Below, in pieces: positions 1 to 6,019 of a stretch of DNA of 8,409 nucleotides; position 1 is the first letter of the stretch; every line of letters begins with the position of its first letter. The notes under the pieces are model-generated. The model saw only the letters and a program-made list of their open reading frames with translations, searched no databases and was not told the origin of the DNA. Where the stretch lies: assembly GCA_003171235.1 (NCBI GenBank), contig PMYM01000127.1, positions 611-9,019 on the forward strand, written 5' to 3'. This stretch comes from Phycisphaerales bacterium. GTDB taxonomy: Bacteria > Planctomycetota > Phycisphaerae > SM23-33. The position numbers and the translations under genes were made by a program.

Positions 1-704
1 CGGTTCTCGAAACTGCCGCCATAGCGGGAATGCTCGCGCGTGAAGGAGGCCAGCAGCTCGGAGATCAGGTAGCGGTGGCAGGCCTTGATGTCCACGCCGT
101 CGAAGCCCACCTGCTGGGCCAGGCGGGCGGCGCGGACGAAGGCTTCCTGCAGCCGGTCCAGGTAATCGTCGCTTGCCGGGGTGCAGCGGCCGTCCAGGCC
201 CTGGTGGCGGTCAAGCTGGGGGTAGCGGTCGACGATGACGGGGAGGCGGCGATCCTCAGGCCGGCTATAGCGCCCCGAGTGGGTCAACTGGAGCAGGCAG
301 AGCGGGTTTGTGCCGCCCTGGGCGGCGAGCTTGCGGGCGCGGGCGAGGGTTTTTTCAAAGGCCAGGGCGGATCGCTCGTTGAGCCAGAGCTGTCGCGGAT
401 TGGCCCTGCCTTCGGGCACGACGGCGGCGGCCTCGAACCAGATCAGCCCCGCCCCGCCGGCGGCGAAGCGTTCGTATCGCCGCAGGGTAAGCTCCCCGGG
501 CGAGCCGTCGGGCTGGGCGTCGCAGCCTTCCATGGGGTGGACGGCCAGACGATTGGGCAGGGTCTTGCCAGCCAGGGGTAGGCCCTGCCGCAGGACCGAG
601 AGATCCTCCCGCAGGGGCAGTTCCAGGCCCCGCCGCTCAAGATCTTCGCCAAACTCTGCCAGCGACGAATAGCAAAAACGGTTTTCTTGGCCCATGGGGG
701 CCAT
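1..704 (-). CDS. NADH:flavin oxidoreductase, Old Yellow Enzyme family (3' end cut by window edge)
   Basis: Reads 234 codons of an FMN-binding TIM-barrel oxidoreductase of the OYE family, which usually reduces activated C=C bonds with NAD(P)H. Seen: an early barrel segment GKTLPNRLAVHPMEG (residues 46-60), LQLTHSGRYSRP (138-149), then GFDGVDIKACH (200-210) and RYGGSFENR at the cut edge, the family's signature order. In canonical members such as YqjM the substrate-binding pair is His-x-x-His/Asn; here it is Lys207-Ala-Cys-His210, so the first His is replaced by Lys. The FMN phosphate-binding C-terminal part lies outside the window. The start is the ATG at 704 or the in-frame ATG at 695; the latter has AAGAGA at better spacing. 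A same-strand membrane protein gene ends 64 bp upstream, so co-transcription is possible. The substrate cannot be told. A dienoyl-CoA reductase-like two-domain protein is possible if the gene continues far beyond the edge. Confidence 0.93.
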   Translation of the reverse strand, partial: MAPMGQENRFCYSSLAEFGEDLERRGLELPLREDLSVLRQGLPLAGKTLPNRLAVHPMEGCDAQPDGSPGELTLRRYERFAAGGAGLIWFEAAAVVPEGRANPRQLWLNERSALAFEKTLARARKLAAQGGTNPLCLLQLTHSGRYSRPEDRRLPVIVDRYPQLDRHQGLDGRCTPASDDYLDRLQEAFVRAARLAQQVGFDGVDIKACHRYLISELLASFTREHSRYGGSFEN

Positions 705-768
705 TCTCTTGGGTATTGGCCCGGGCGGCAACAGCTTTGTCCGGACCGCGGGCGGTCGGGCGATGGAA

Positions 769-1095
769 TCAGAAATGATTGAACAGCGAGCAGCCCCACA
801 GCAGGGCCGAGACGATCAGCAGCAGGGTCGAGTACCGCCGCCAGGTGTTTGCCCGGGCCGGCACGCCTCGGATAGTGGTGCCGGCATACCGCCGGATATC
901 CAGGTAGCGCACACCCGCCAGCGACATGACGCTCAGCCAGAACAGCAGGTCCGCCAAGGCGAGTTCATCTTCCACGAACGCCCATGCGCACGACCCGAAC
1001 AACATCAAGTTGCCCAAGAACACCCAATAAATGCGGGCGAGCATGGCCCCGGGGCGCTCCTGAGGCGAATCCGTGGCACGAACTAAGTCGGACAT
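769..1095 (-). CDS. Small three-helix membrane protein of unknown function
   Basis: A 108-residue protein with three clear hydrophobic segments at about residues 22-41, 46-63 and 88-105. Between segments two and three lies a basic loop with RYLDIRRYAGTTIRG, which by the positive-inside rule should face the cytoplasm. I do not recognise a named family and assign no function. The start chosen is the ATG at 1095, preceded by AGGTGG with a 5-nt spacer. The frame stays open to an ATG at 1146, but that one has no ribosome site and would add a basic, non-hydrophobic tail. The gene is divergent from larC across 173 bp and lies 64 bp upstream of the flavin oxidoreductase on the same strand. The reading frame is supported by the regular hydrophobic pattern and typical codon use, not by recognised homology. 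Confidence 0.75.
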   Translation of the reverse strand: MSDLVRATDSPQERPGAMLARIYWVFLGNLMLFGSCAWAFVEDELALADLLFWLSVMSLAGVRYLDIRRYAGTTIRGVPARANTWRRYSTLLLIVSALLWGCSLFNHF

Positions 1096-1242
1096 GGCTG
1101 CCACCTGCAATAAATATCGGAACCGGTGCGCCACCCTCCGCAACAAGCGGCATTGGCCCCGCTACAACTACGATTTTATCTCCCGCAAGCGCAAGACGCA
1201 AGAGAATCGGCAGCCTGCGGCCTATGAAGTTCTATCGTCAGG

Positions 1243-1251
1243 TGCTAAACT
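1243..1251 (+). promoter_or_regulatory. Possible extended -10 element upstream of larC
   Basis: TGCTAAACT matches an extended -10 (TGnTAnAnT). No convincing -35 lies 16-19 bp upstream. Transcription would begin about 10 nt before the larC start, leaving almost no leader beyond the ribosome site. The same TAnACT form appears upstream of the genes at 6628 and 7765. Weak, sequence-only call. Confidence 0.22.
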
Positions 1252-1258
1252 CCGGCCC

Positions 1259-1264
1259 AGGAAG
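1259..1264 (+). promoter_or_regulatory. Ribosome binding site deciding the larC start
   Basis: AGGAAG sits 4 nt before the ATG at 1269. It favours this start over the in-frame ATG at 1224, which has no purine-rich site in front and would add 15 residues not expected ahead of the conserved MRIxYFDCF N-terminus. Confidence 0.7.
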
Positions 1265-1268
1265 AAAC

Positions 1269-2501
1269 ATGAGAATCGGCTACTTTGACTGCTTCTGCGG
1301 CGCCGCCGGCGACATGATCGTCGGGGCCATGCTGGACGCGGGCCTGGATTTCCAGGCGCTGTCGGCCCAGTTGGAGCGGCTGGGCCTTTCCGGCTACAGC
1401 CTGGCCGCCGCAAAGGTCCAGCGCCTGGGCATGGCCGCCACCAAGTTCGACGTGAAGATCGAGGGCGACCACGGCCATGACGGGCATGATCCGGCAGAGC
1501 ATGGCCCCCACCACCGTCGCGGACTGAGCGAAATCCTCCAGATCATCCGGCAGGCCCAACTGCCCCCGCGGGCGAGCGAACTGGCCTGCCGCAGCTTCAC
1601 CCGCCTGGGCCAGGCGGAGGCCAAGGTCCACAACGTGGACATCCAAGAGGTGCATTTTCACGAGGTGGGCGCGGTGGATTCCATCATCGACATTGTTGCG
1701 GCCTGCCTGGGCGTGGAGATGCTGGGAATCGAGCGGGTTTTCTGCTCGCCCATCCCCACCGGGCGGGGCTGGATCAAGATGGCCCACGGCACCTGGCCGG
1801 CGCCGGCCCCGGCCACGGTCGAACTGCTCAAGGGGGCGGCGATCTCGAACGAGAACTTCTCCGGCCAGGAGACCGGCGAGCTTACCACCCCCACCGGGGC
1901 GGCGCTGTTGACCACGCTGGCCGAGGGTTATGGCCCGCTGCCGGCCATGCATCTGGAGGCGGTCGGCTACGGGGCCGGCACGCGAGAAGAGTCCGCCGGG
2001 CTGCCCAACCTGCTGCGGCTGTGCCTGGGCCAGGCCGACGATGCCGGCCGGGCCGACAGCGTCATGGAACTCTCCGCCAACCTGGACGACTGCACCGGCC
2101 AGGTCATCGGCTACGCCCTGGAGCAACTCCTCTCCGCCGGCGCCCTGGACGCCTGGGCCAGTCCCCTGGTCATGAAGAAGTCCCGCCCAGGCTGGATGCT
2201 CTCCGCCCTGTGCCAGGTGGGCGACGCCGCCCGCCTGGAAGAGATCTTCTTCCGCCAGACCCCCACCCTGGGCGTGCGCCGCCGGCTGTGCGCCCGCGTC
2301 AAGCTGCTGCGCCGCCACGTGACGGTGGAGACGCGCTACGGCCCGATCCGCATCAAGCTGGGCGAAGCCTCCTCCGATGGCCCGGCGCTCTCGGCCAGCC
2401 CCGAATACGCCGACTGCGCCGCCGCCGCCGAAGCCCACGGCGTAAGCCTGCGCCAGGTCATCCAGGAGGCCCTGCAGGTTTACGGAAGGCCAAGACCATG
2501 A
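1269..2501 (+). CDS. larC: LarC: pyridinium-3,5-bisthiocarboxylic acid mononucleotide nickel insertion protein
   Basis: A 410-residue LarC (formerly DUF111), the CTP-dependent cyclometallase that inserts nickel into the pincer nucleotide made by LarB and LarE, giving the cofactor of lactate racemase LarA and relatives. Seen: N-terminal MRIGYFDCFCGAAGDM, a His-rich loop at 68-82 (HGHDGHDPAEHGPHH) suited to metal binding, VHFHEVGAVDSIIDIV at 128-143, GELTTPTGAAL near 203-213, SANLDDCTG near 269-277, and MKKSRPG at 302-308. The length matches the family (about 400-420). The frame is continuous; in Lactiplantibacillus plantarum LarC needs a programmed frameshift between larC1 and larC2, which is not needed here. 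The stop overlaps the next start as ATGA, so the glycosyltransferase is probably translationally coupled. No larA, larB or larE lies in the window. Confidence 0.96.
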   Translation: MRIGYFDCFCGAAGDMIVGAMLDAGLDFQALSAQLERLGLSGYSLAAAKVQRLGMAATKFDVKIEGDHGHDGHDPAEHGPHHRRGLSEILQIIRQAQLPPRASELACRSFTRLGQAEAKVHNVDIQEVHFHEVGAVDSIIDIVAACLGVEMLGIERVFCSPIPTGRGWIKMAHGTWPAPAPATVELLKGAAISNENFSGQETGELTTPTGAALLTTLAEGYGPLPAMHLEAVGYGAGTREESAGLPNLLRLCLGQADDAGRADSVMELSANLDDCTGQVIGYALEQLLSAGALDAWASPLVMKKSRPGWMLSALCQVGDAARLEEIFFRQTPTLGVRRRLCARVKLLRRHVTVETRYGPIRIKLGEASSDGPALSASPEYADCAAAAEAHGVSLRQVIQEALQVYGRPRP

Positions 2502-3682
2502 CGGCGCTTTCCGTGGTGCTCAGCGTGCTTTGCGGTTTTACCCTGGCCGTCTGGCTGTCCCGGCATGCCATGATCTTCCTGGAGAAGCGCCAAGGCTTCA
2601 TCCTGACCCAGGAGTATGGCAAGTGCCAGGCCGATCAGCAGCCCCACATCAGCGTGGTGGTGGCCGCCAAGGACGAGGAGGCGGTCATCCGCACCTGCGT
2701 GAGCAGCATGCTCGAGCAGAACTACCCCAATTTCGACCTGACGGTGGCCAACGACCGCTCCGGCGACCGCACGGGCCAGATCGTCGCCGAACTGGCCAAG
2801 GAAGACAGCCGCCTGCGCCTGGTGAACATCCAGACGCTGCCGGAGGGCTGGTGCGGCAAGAGCAACGCCATGCAGCAGGCCATCGCCCAGACCCGGGGCG
2901 AGTGGATCTGCATGATCGACGCCGACTGCCGCCAGACCAGCCCCCGCAGCCTAAGCTCGGCTATCGCCTACGCCCAGGACCAGAAGGCGGACATGCTCAG
3001 CGTGCTGCCGACGCTGGAGATGAAAGGCTTCTGGGAGAACATTGTCCAGCCGGTCTGCGGCGGCATCATGATCATCTGGTTCAACCCGGCGCGGGTGAAT
3101 AGCGACCGGCGCAAGGAGGCCTACGCCAACGGCGCCTTCATGCTCATTCGCCGCGGCGCCTACCAGGCCGTGGGCACGCACGAGGCGATCAAGGACCGGA
3201 TCAACGAGGACATGCACCTGGCCCGGCGGATCAAGCAGGCCGGCCTGCGCCTGCGCGTGGTGCGCAACGACGGGCTGTATGTCACGCGGATGTACACTTC
3301 GCTGCGGCAGATCGTCCGCGGCTGGGGGCGGATTTTCTTCGGCACGTTCGGCAGCTTCCGGCGGATCGTCATATCGCTGGCGGTGCTTACGGTGATGGGG
3401 CTGATGCCGTATGTTTCACTGGCGCTGGCCGGGGCCGCCCTGGCCGCCGGGGTCGCCGCGGCCTCGTTCTGGCATGTCACGCTGGTTCTGGCAGGCCTGG
3501 CGGTGCTGGCCCAGTTGACGGTCATCTACCGCTTTTACGGGCTGGTGGGGGCGCGGCAGCGACTGTTCTGGTCATACCCCATTGGCTGCGCAGTGGGCAT
3601 GGTGTGCCTGGGCGTCTCGCTGAGCAAGCTGCGCAAGGGCGCCGCCATCACCTGGCGGGGCACTTCCTACGCAAAGAAGTAG
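2498..3682 (+). CDS. Membrane-bound family 2 glycosyltransferase (HpnI/CrtQ-like architecture)
   Basis: A 394-residue GT-A inverting glycosyltransferase, likely acting on a lipid or membrane acceptor on the cytoplasmic face. Seen: an N-terminal membrane segment (about 3-20); the nucleotide-binding start HISVVVAAKDEE (50-61) and VANDRSGDRT (83-92); the metal-binding DxD as D141-A-D143; the acceptor/catalytic ED at 237-238 within INEDMHLARRIK; and a Q-x-x-R-G-W box at 271-276, a variant of QxxRW. Two or three membrane segments follow (about 287-345 and 358-375), then a short tail with TWRGTSY. This layout is shared by hopanoid-associated HpnI and carotenoid CrtQ-type enzymes, but the sugar and acceptor cannot be read from sequence and no hopanoid or carotenoid gene is nearby. 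The start overlaps the larC stop by 4 nt (ATGA). The gene ends in TAG just before a repeat-rich gap. Confidence 0.92.
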   Translation: MTALSVVLSVLCGFTLAVWLSRHAMIFLEKRQGFILTQEYGKCQADQQPHISVVVAAKDEEAVIRTCVSSMLEQNYPNFDLTVANDRSGDRTGQIVAELAKEDSRLRLVNIQTLPEGWCGKSNAMQQAIAQTRGEWICMIDADCRQTSPRSLSSAIAYAQDQKADMLSVLPTLEMKGFWENIVQPVCGGIMIIWFNPARVNSDRRKEAYANGAFMLIRRGAYQAVGTHEAIKDRINEDMHLARRIKQAGLRLRVVRNDGLYVTRMYTSLRQIVRGWGRIFFGTFGSFRRIVISLAVLTVMGLMPYVSLALAGAALAAGVAAASFWHVTLVLAGLAVLAQLTVIYRFYGLVGARQRLFWSYPIGCAVGMVCLGVSLSKLRKGAAITWRGTSYAKK

Positions 3683-3711
3683 CCGCGAACTCCGCGAACA
3701 ACGCGAACAGC
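3683..3711. repeat. Three-copy 9-bp tandem repeat directly after the glycosyltransferase stop
   Basis: CCGCGAACT, CCGCGAACA and ACGCGAACA follow in a row from 3683 to 3709, then a partial GCG. The unit is CGCGAAC plus two variable bases. It begins at the base after the TAG stop. Role unknown; it may simply be slippage-derived. Confidence 0.7.
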
Positions 3712-3713
3712 GT

Positions 3714-3752
3714 GTAGGGTGGGAGAAATCGGCCGGAGGCCGATCTCCCACC
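3714..3752 (+). repeat. REP-like hairpin repeat, copy 1 of an inverted pair
   Basis: A 39-nt unit. GTAG is followed by an outer 8-bp stem (GGTGGGAG at 3718-3725 with CTCCCACC at 3745-3752), a 2-nt AA bulge, an inner 7-bp stem (ATCGGCC at 3728-3734 with GGCCGAT at 3738-3744) and a 3-nt loop. The same scaffold occurs inverted at 3793-3831 with a different but still paired inner stem. This is the general architecture of REP sequences. It might also end transcription of the larC operon, but no T-run follows on the plus strand. Confidence 0.85.
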
Positions 3753-3784
3753 ATATTCCTGTAAGAAGTATCCAGAAATCATTG

Positions 3785-3831
3785 AAAAGAACGGTGGGAG
3801 ACCGCCCTGCGGGCGGTTTCTCCCACCCTAC
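3785..3831 (-). terminator. Possible intrinsic terminator for the minus-strand hydrolase pair
   Basis: Read on the minus strand, the copy-2 hairpin lies 14 bp past the stop at 3846 and is followed by GTTCTTTTC (TTTT at 3785-3788). A strong GC stem and a short U-rich tail would serve as a Rho-independent terminator. The stem is also a repeat unit, so termination may be a secondary use. Confidence 0.42.
3793..3831 (-). repeat. REP-like hairpin repeat, copy 2, inverted relative to copy 1
   Basis: Read on the minus strand this matches copy 1 in order: GTAG, outer stem GGTGGGAG, AA bulge, 7-bp inner stem, 3-nt loop, then the matching arms. The inner stem is ACCGCCC/GGGCGGT instead of ATCGGCC/GGCCGAT. 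Both arms changed together, so pairing is kept. The two copies are separated by a 40-bp AT-rich spacer (3753-3792). Confidence 0.85.
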
Positions 3832-3845
3832 CTGCTAGAAGAACA

Positions 3846-4445
3846 CTAGGGGTATTTGACCAGGTAGTCGTTCTGGGAAAGCCAGATCATCAGGGGCGTT
3901 TGCGGCTTCTCCTGTGAAAGGTAATGGCCATTCTTGTTGATAAAGCAGAGGCCGAATGTCACCCACGGGTCGGGGCTATCATCGACTGCGGCTTTCACGG
4001 CAACGATACACAGTTCCTTGTAACGCACCTCCCCTAACAACAGTGCTTGTCGCATACTCCTGTTGGACTTCACGAATTCATCTTCGCCGCCCGTTGATGC
4101 AATGAACTTGCGCCTCTGGGCCGGATCAGCGTATAATCGCAGGTAATCCTCGAATGTGCCTCCGGTCCGAAGACAAGTCAGTTCTGCAACCGCCGCTTCT
4201 TGTGGCGTCTTGGCGGGTTGCTTCCAATACGGTTTGTCCTCTACTCTTATTCCTTCGCCAAACTGGCGATGCTCTACCGTGTATTCTTGACCATCAACGG
4301 TGACGACGGTCTTCTGCCAAGCATACTCCGTCGTGGTGCGATCAAGGCCTTGCGGTTGACGCGTCATCCACCACAGCCACACTCCGGCAGTGGCGACGAT
4401 CAAGCAGATTCCGAAGAGAAGAGTAATCTTCCCGGTTCTTGTCAT
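3846..4445 (-). CDS. Membrane-anchored protein of unknown function, low GC
   Basis: A 199-residue protein with a single N-terminal anchor (residues 7-26, ending in GVWLWW after a basic MTRTGK) and a soluble domain of about 170 residues predicted outside the cytoplasm. The soluble part includes an EYTVEHR/RVEDKPYW stretch (55-74), then an alpha-rich part (about 80-140; AVAELTCLRTGGTFEDYLRL, YADPAQRRKFIAS), then alternating beta-type segments to the end. I do not recognise the family. The start is the ATG at 4445, with GGAGA six nt upstream placed inside the 13-bp gap after the hydrolase stop, so the two are almost certainly one operon. Sample lines count about 48-52% G+C, well below the flanking genes, which suggests separate origin or relaxed codon use. 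A REP-like hairpin follows its stop and may terminate the operon. Confidence 0.82.
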   Translation of the reverse strand: MTRTGKITLLFGICLIVATAGVWLWWMTRQPQGLDRTTTEYAWQKTVVTVDGQEYTVEHRQFGEGIRVEDKPYWKQPAKTPQEAAVAELTCLRTGGTFEDYLRLYADPAQRRKFIASTGGEDEFVKSNRSMRQALLLGEVRYKELCIVAVKAAVDDSPDPWVTFGLCFINKNGHYLSQEKPQTPLMIWLSQNDYLVKYP

Positions 4446-4451
4446 GAAATG

Positions 4452-4456
4452 TCTCC
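4452..4456 (-). promoter_or_regulatory. Ribosome binding site fixing the start of the anchored protein
   Basis: On the minus strand GGAGA lies 6 nt before the ATG at 4445, just past the hydrolase TGA (4459-4461). The frame is open to an ATG at 4565, but that extension would overlap the hydrolase coding region. The ribosome site and the signal anchor right after 4445 decide for the short form. Confidence 0.75.
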
Positions 4457-4458
4457 AA

Positions 4459-5349
4459 TCACGGCACCTTGACGTCGCACTGCAGTTCCATCGCGTCGGC
4501 CAGGGTTGAGAAGAACGGCTGAGGGTCCTCTTCGAATTCCAGCGTATGCGAGCCGGGCAGCTCAATGACCGTGAACTTGCCGGCCGTCAACCGAGCGGCC
4601 AAAGCCGCAGTAGCGGCGTTGTCGATGATGCGGTCGTCCCGGGCCAGGATCAGGCGGGTCGGGACTGTTATGCTCCCGGGCACCGCCCGCCGCAGTCGCT
4701 CATCCAGCACAACCGAGGCGACCAGGAAGCGGGCCGTCGCCTGGTGCAGCCGGTGCGGGTCGTCGCGAAGGTACTGCCGCATCGCGGGATTGCCGGTGAA
4801 CAGTGCAGGGTCGTTGAGGGGAATGTCAAACCGCCGCCGGCCACAGCACAGCCACGACAGGCCGATGGCAAGCCTCCGCCCCAGCGGCACGTTGACCTTC
4901 GAGCACAGACCGGGGGCCACCAGGGTCAGGTTCAACACGCGCGGGTCGCCGCCCAGTGCATAGGCCGCCAGCAGCTTGCCTCCCCAACTGACTCCCAGCA
5001 GGCAGAGGCGATCGGCCCGGCTGTGGGCGGCGACGAAATCCACCCCCCGCCGCAGGTCGTCCATGAGCTGGCGGGCGGAGGCGGCGTCGCCGCGATCGCG
5101 CCGGGCCAGGCCGCTGCCCCGCCGCGTGAGTTGGTAAACCTCGTGGCCCCGGCGGGCCAACGCCTGGGCCGAGCCGATAAACCAGCCCGGGTGCGACTGA
5201 ATGCCGTGCACGTACAGCACCGGCGGGCGGGTTGGCCCTTCCGGCCGGCGGTGGCGCAGCACCGCCACCTGCGCACCCCCCTCCAACTCCAGCGTCAGCT
5301 CTTCCAGCAGGAGATCCTTCGCCGGCGGCCTGGAGCAGCATAATTCCAT
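4459..5349 (-). CDS. Alpha/beta hydrolase (lysophospholipase/monoglyceride lipase-like)
   Basis: A 296-residue serine hydrolase of the alpha/beta fold, closest in layout to the Hydrolase_4 group that cleaves esters of lipids or small acyl compounds. Seen: oxyanion-strand motif VLYVHGIQSHPGW (44-56), QLTRRGSG (73-80), the nucleophile elbow GVSWGG (119-124, Ser121), a cap region (about 150-225), an acid candidate Asp239 in LILARDDRIID (233-243), and His268 in LPGSHTLEFE. The triad order Ser-Asp-His is intact, so it should be active. No signal peptide is seen, so it is likely cytoplasmic. The start is the ATG at 5349, with AGGGA eight nt upstream. The next gene begins 13 bp after its stop. Only 36 bp separate it from the divergent DUF5658 gene. 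The substrate is unknown. Confidence 0.93.
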   Translation of the reverse strand: MELCCSRPPAKDLLLEELTLELEGGAQVAVLRHRRPEGPTRPPVLYVHGIQSHPGWFIGSAQALARRGHEVYQLTRRGSGLARRDRGDAASARQLMDDLRRGVDFVAAHSRADRLCLLGVSWGGKLLAAYALGGDPRVLNLTLVAPGLCSKVNVPLGRRLAIGLSWLCCGRRRFDIPLNDPALFTGNPAMRQYLRDDPHRLHQATARFLVASVVLDERLRRAVPGSITVPTRLILARDDRIIDNAATAALAARLTAGKFTVIELPGSHTLEFEEDPQPFFSTLADAMELQCDVKVP

Positions 5350-5357
5350 GATGGTTG

Positions 5358-5362
5358 TCCCT
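5358..5362 (-). promoter_or_regulatory. Ribosome binding site of the alpha/beta hydrolase
   Basis: On the minus strand AGGGA lies 8 nt before the ATG at 5349. It supports this start and occupies part of the 36-bp divergent gap, leaving little room for promoters there. Confidence 0.6.
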
Positions 5363-5385
5363 AAAGCCGCGGCCCCGGGCGGGCG

Positions 5386-5799
5386 ATGCCCATCTTGATG
5401 AACCAGGGCCCTTCAATCCTGGAGAACCTGGGCTCTCAAGCTTCGCTCGCGCCGCGTCTGCGGCAGGCGCTGCGGCAGATGGCCGACCGCCGCCATGGCC
5501 GCGTGCGCCGCGTGCTGCTCATGCTGATGCTGCTGTGCCTGGTCAACGCCTTCGACCTGAGCTTCACTATCATCGCCGCCCGCACCGGGTCTTTCAAGGA
5601 ATGCAATCCCATTGCCGCCCCGCTGGTCGCCTCGCCGGGGCAACTGGCGGCCTTCAAGATCTTCATGGTGCTCTTGGCCGCCTGCATCATCGTCACCTTC
5701 CGCCGGCACTGGCTGACGGAGCTTGGCTGCTGGGTCATGACCGCCGCCTACGTCGGCCTGGCGGTGGTCTGGTGGATGTATTACGGATTGCACGCATAA
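5386..5799 (+). CDS. DUF5658 family small membrane protein
   Basis: A 137-residue protein with three predicted membrane helices (about 43-65, 86-104, 111-132). Helix one carries N54-x-x-D57 (LVNAFDLSFTI) and is followed by FKECNPIAAPLV (70-81), the N..D...T / E.NP pattern of DUF5658 proteins, whose function is not known. The first 40 residues are soluble and basic. The start is uncertain: ATGs at 5386, 5398 and 5479 are in frame and none has a clear ribosome site. The 5479 start would keep all three helices and widen the gap to the divergent hydrolase from 36 to about 130 bp. The family call comes from remembered motif pattern, not a search. Confidence 0.85.
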   Translation: MPILMNQGPSILENLGSQASLAPRLRQALRQMADRRHGRVRRVLLMLMLLCLVNAFDLSFTIIAARTGSFKECNPIAAPLVASPGQLAAFKIFMVLLAACIIVTFRRHWLTELGCWVMTAAYVGLAVVWWMYYGLHA

Positions 5800-5817
5800 C
5801 CCGCGTATCTTCATTTT

Positions 5818-5978
5818 CAAAATCCTAAATCCTAAGCTCTAAATCCTAAACAATAGGACAAACTCAAATGATCAAACGGCAAGCCTTCCATACATGAACT
5901 CCCCTCCGGCGTTTTGAGAATTGCTGTTTGTCGGTTTGCTGTTTGTTTAGGATTTCATGCTTCGGATTTGGCGCTTTT
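5818..5978. repeat. AT-rich inverted-repeat element of about 160 bp between the DUF5658 and RF-like genes
   Basis: The left arm at 5827-5853 (AAATCCTAAGCTCT, then AAATCCTAAACAA) matches the reverse complement of 5943-5969 at 23 of 27 positions. The left arm also holds three copies of AAATCCTAA-type units in a row. The right arm has a direct repeat TTGCTGTTTG at 5921-5930 and 5936-5945, a 15-bp period. The element is strongly AT-rich against GC-rich surroundings and codes for nothing visible. It looks like a MITE-like or other dispersed palindromic element. Outer limits are approximate. Confidence 0.65.
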
Positions 5979-6019
5979 GCATAAGCTCCTCTTTGCCTCA
6001 GTCACTACAATTTCCCTCA

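Noticed and set aside
30..581. Plus-strand open frame of 183 codons at the left edge
   Set aside because: Antisense shadow of the flavin oxidoreductase, whose minus-strand translation has unambiguous family motifs.
741..760. Dyad GACCGC-GG-GCGGTC between the membrane protein and flavin oxidoreductase genes
   Set aside because: The loop is too small for a stable hairpin and there is no T-run, so it is not a supported terminator; such dyads are common by chance in GC-rich DNA.
984..1268. Upstream extension of the larC frame
   Set aside because: It crosses the small membrane protein gene on the other strand and the divergent gap, and the family N-terminus begins at the ATG at 1269 with a good ribosome site.
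1202..1280. Direct repeat GAGAATCGGC at 1202-1211 and 1271-1280
   Set aside because: One copy is the larC start codon context; a single 10-bp coincidence gives no functional case.
1245..2438. Long minus-strand open frame of 397 codons opposite larC
   Set aside because: Shadow of larC: Gly/Ala/Arg/Gln-rich low-complexity translation without motifs, while the plus strand gives a textbook LarC.
2021..2497. N-terminal extension of the glycosyltransferase frame back into larC
   Set aside because: The extension is Pro/Arg-rich shadow sequence of larC; the ATG at 2498 directly precedes the conserved membrane segment and glycosyltransferase domain.
3683..3845. Searched for a small gene or tRNA in the gap
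   Set aside because: No open frame with a ribosome site and no cloverleaf; the gap is explained by the tandem repeat and the hairpin pair.
5957..6019. ATG at 5957 as the start of the RF-like gene
   Set aside because: It lies inside the right arm of the AT-rich repeat element and adds 21 residues unlike the family; the ATG at 6020 or GTG at 6041 is more likely.
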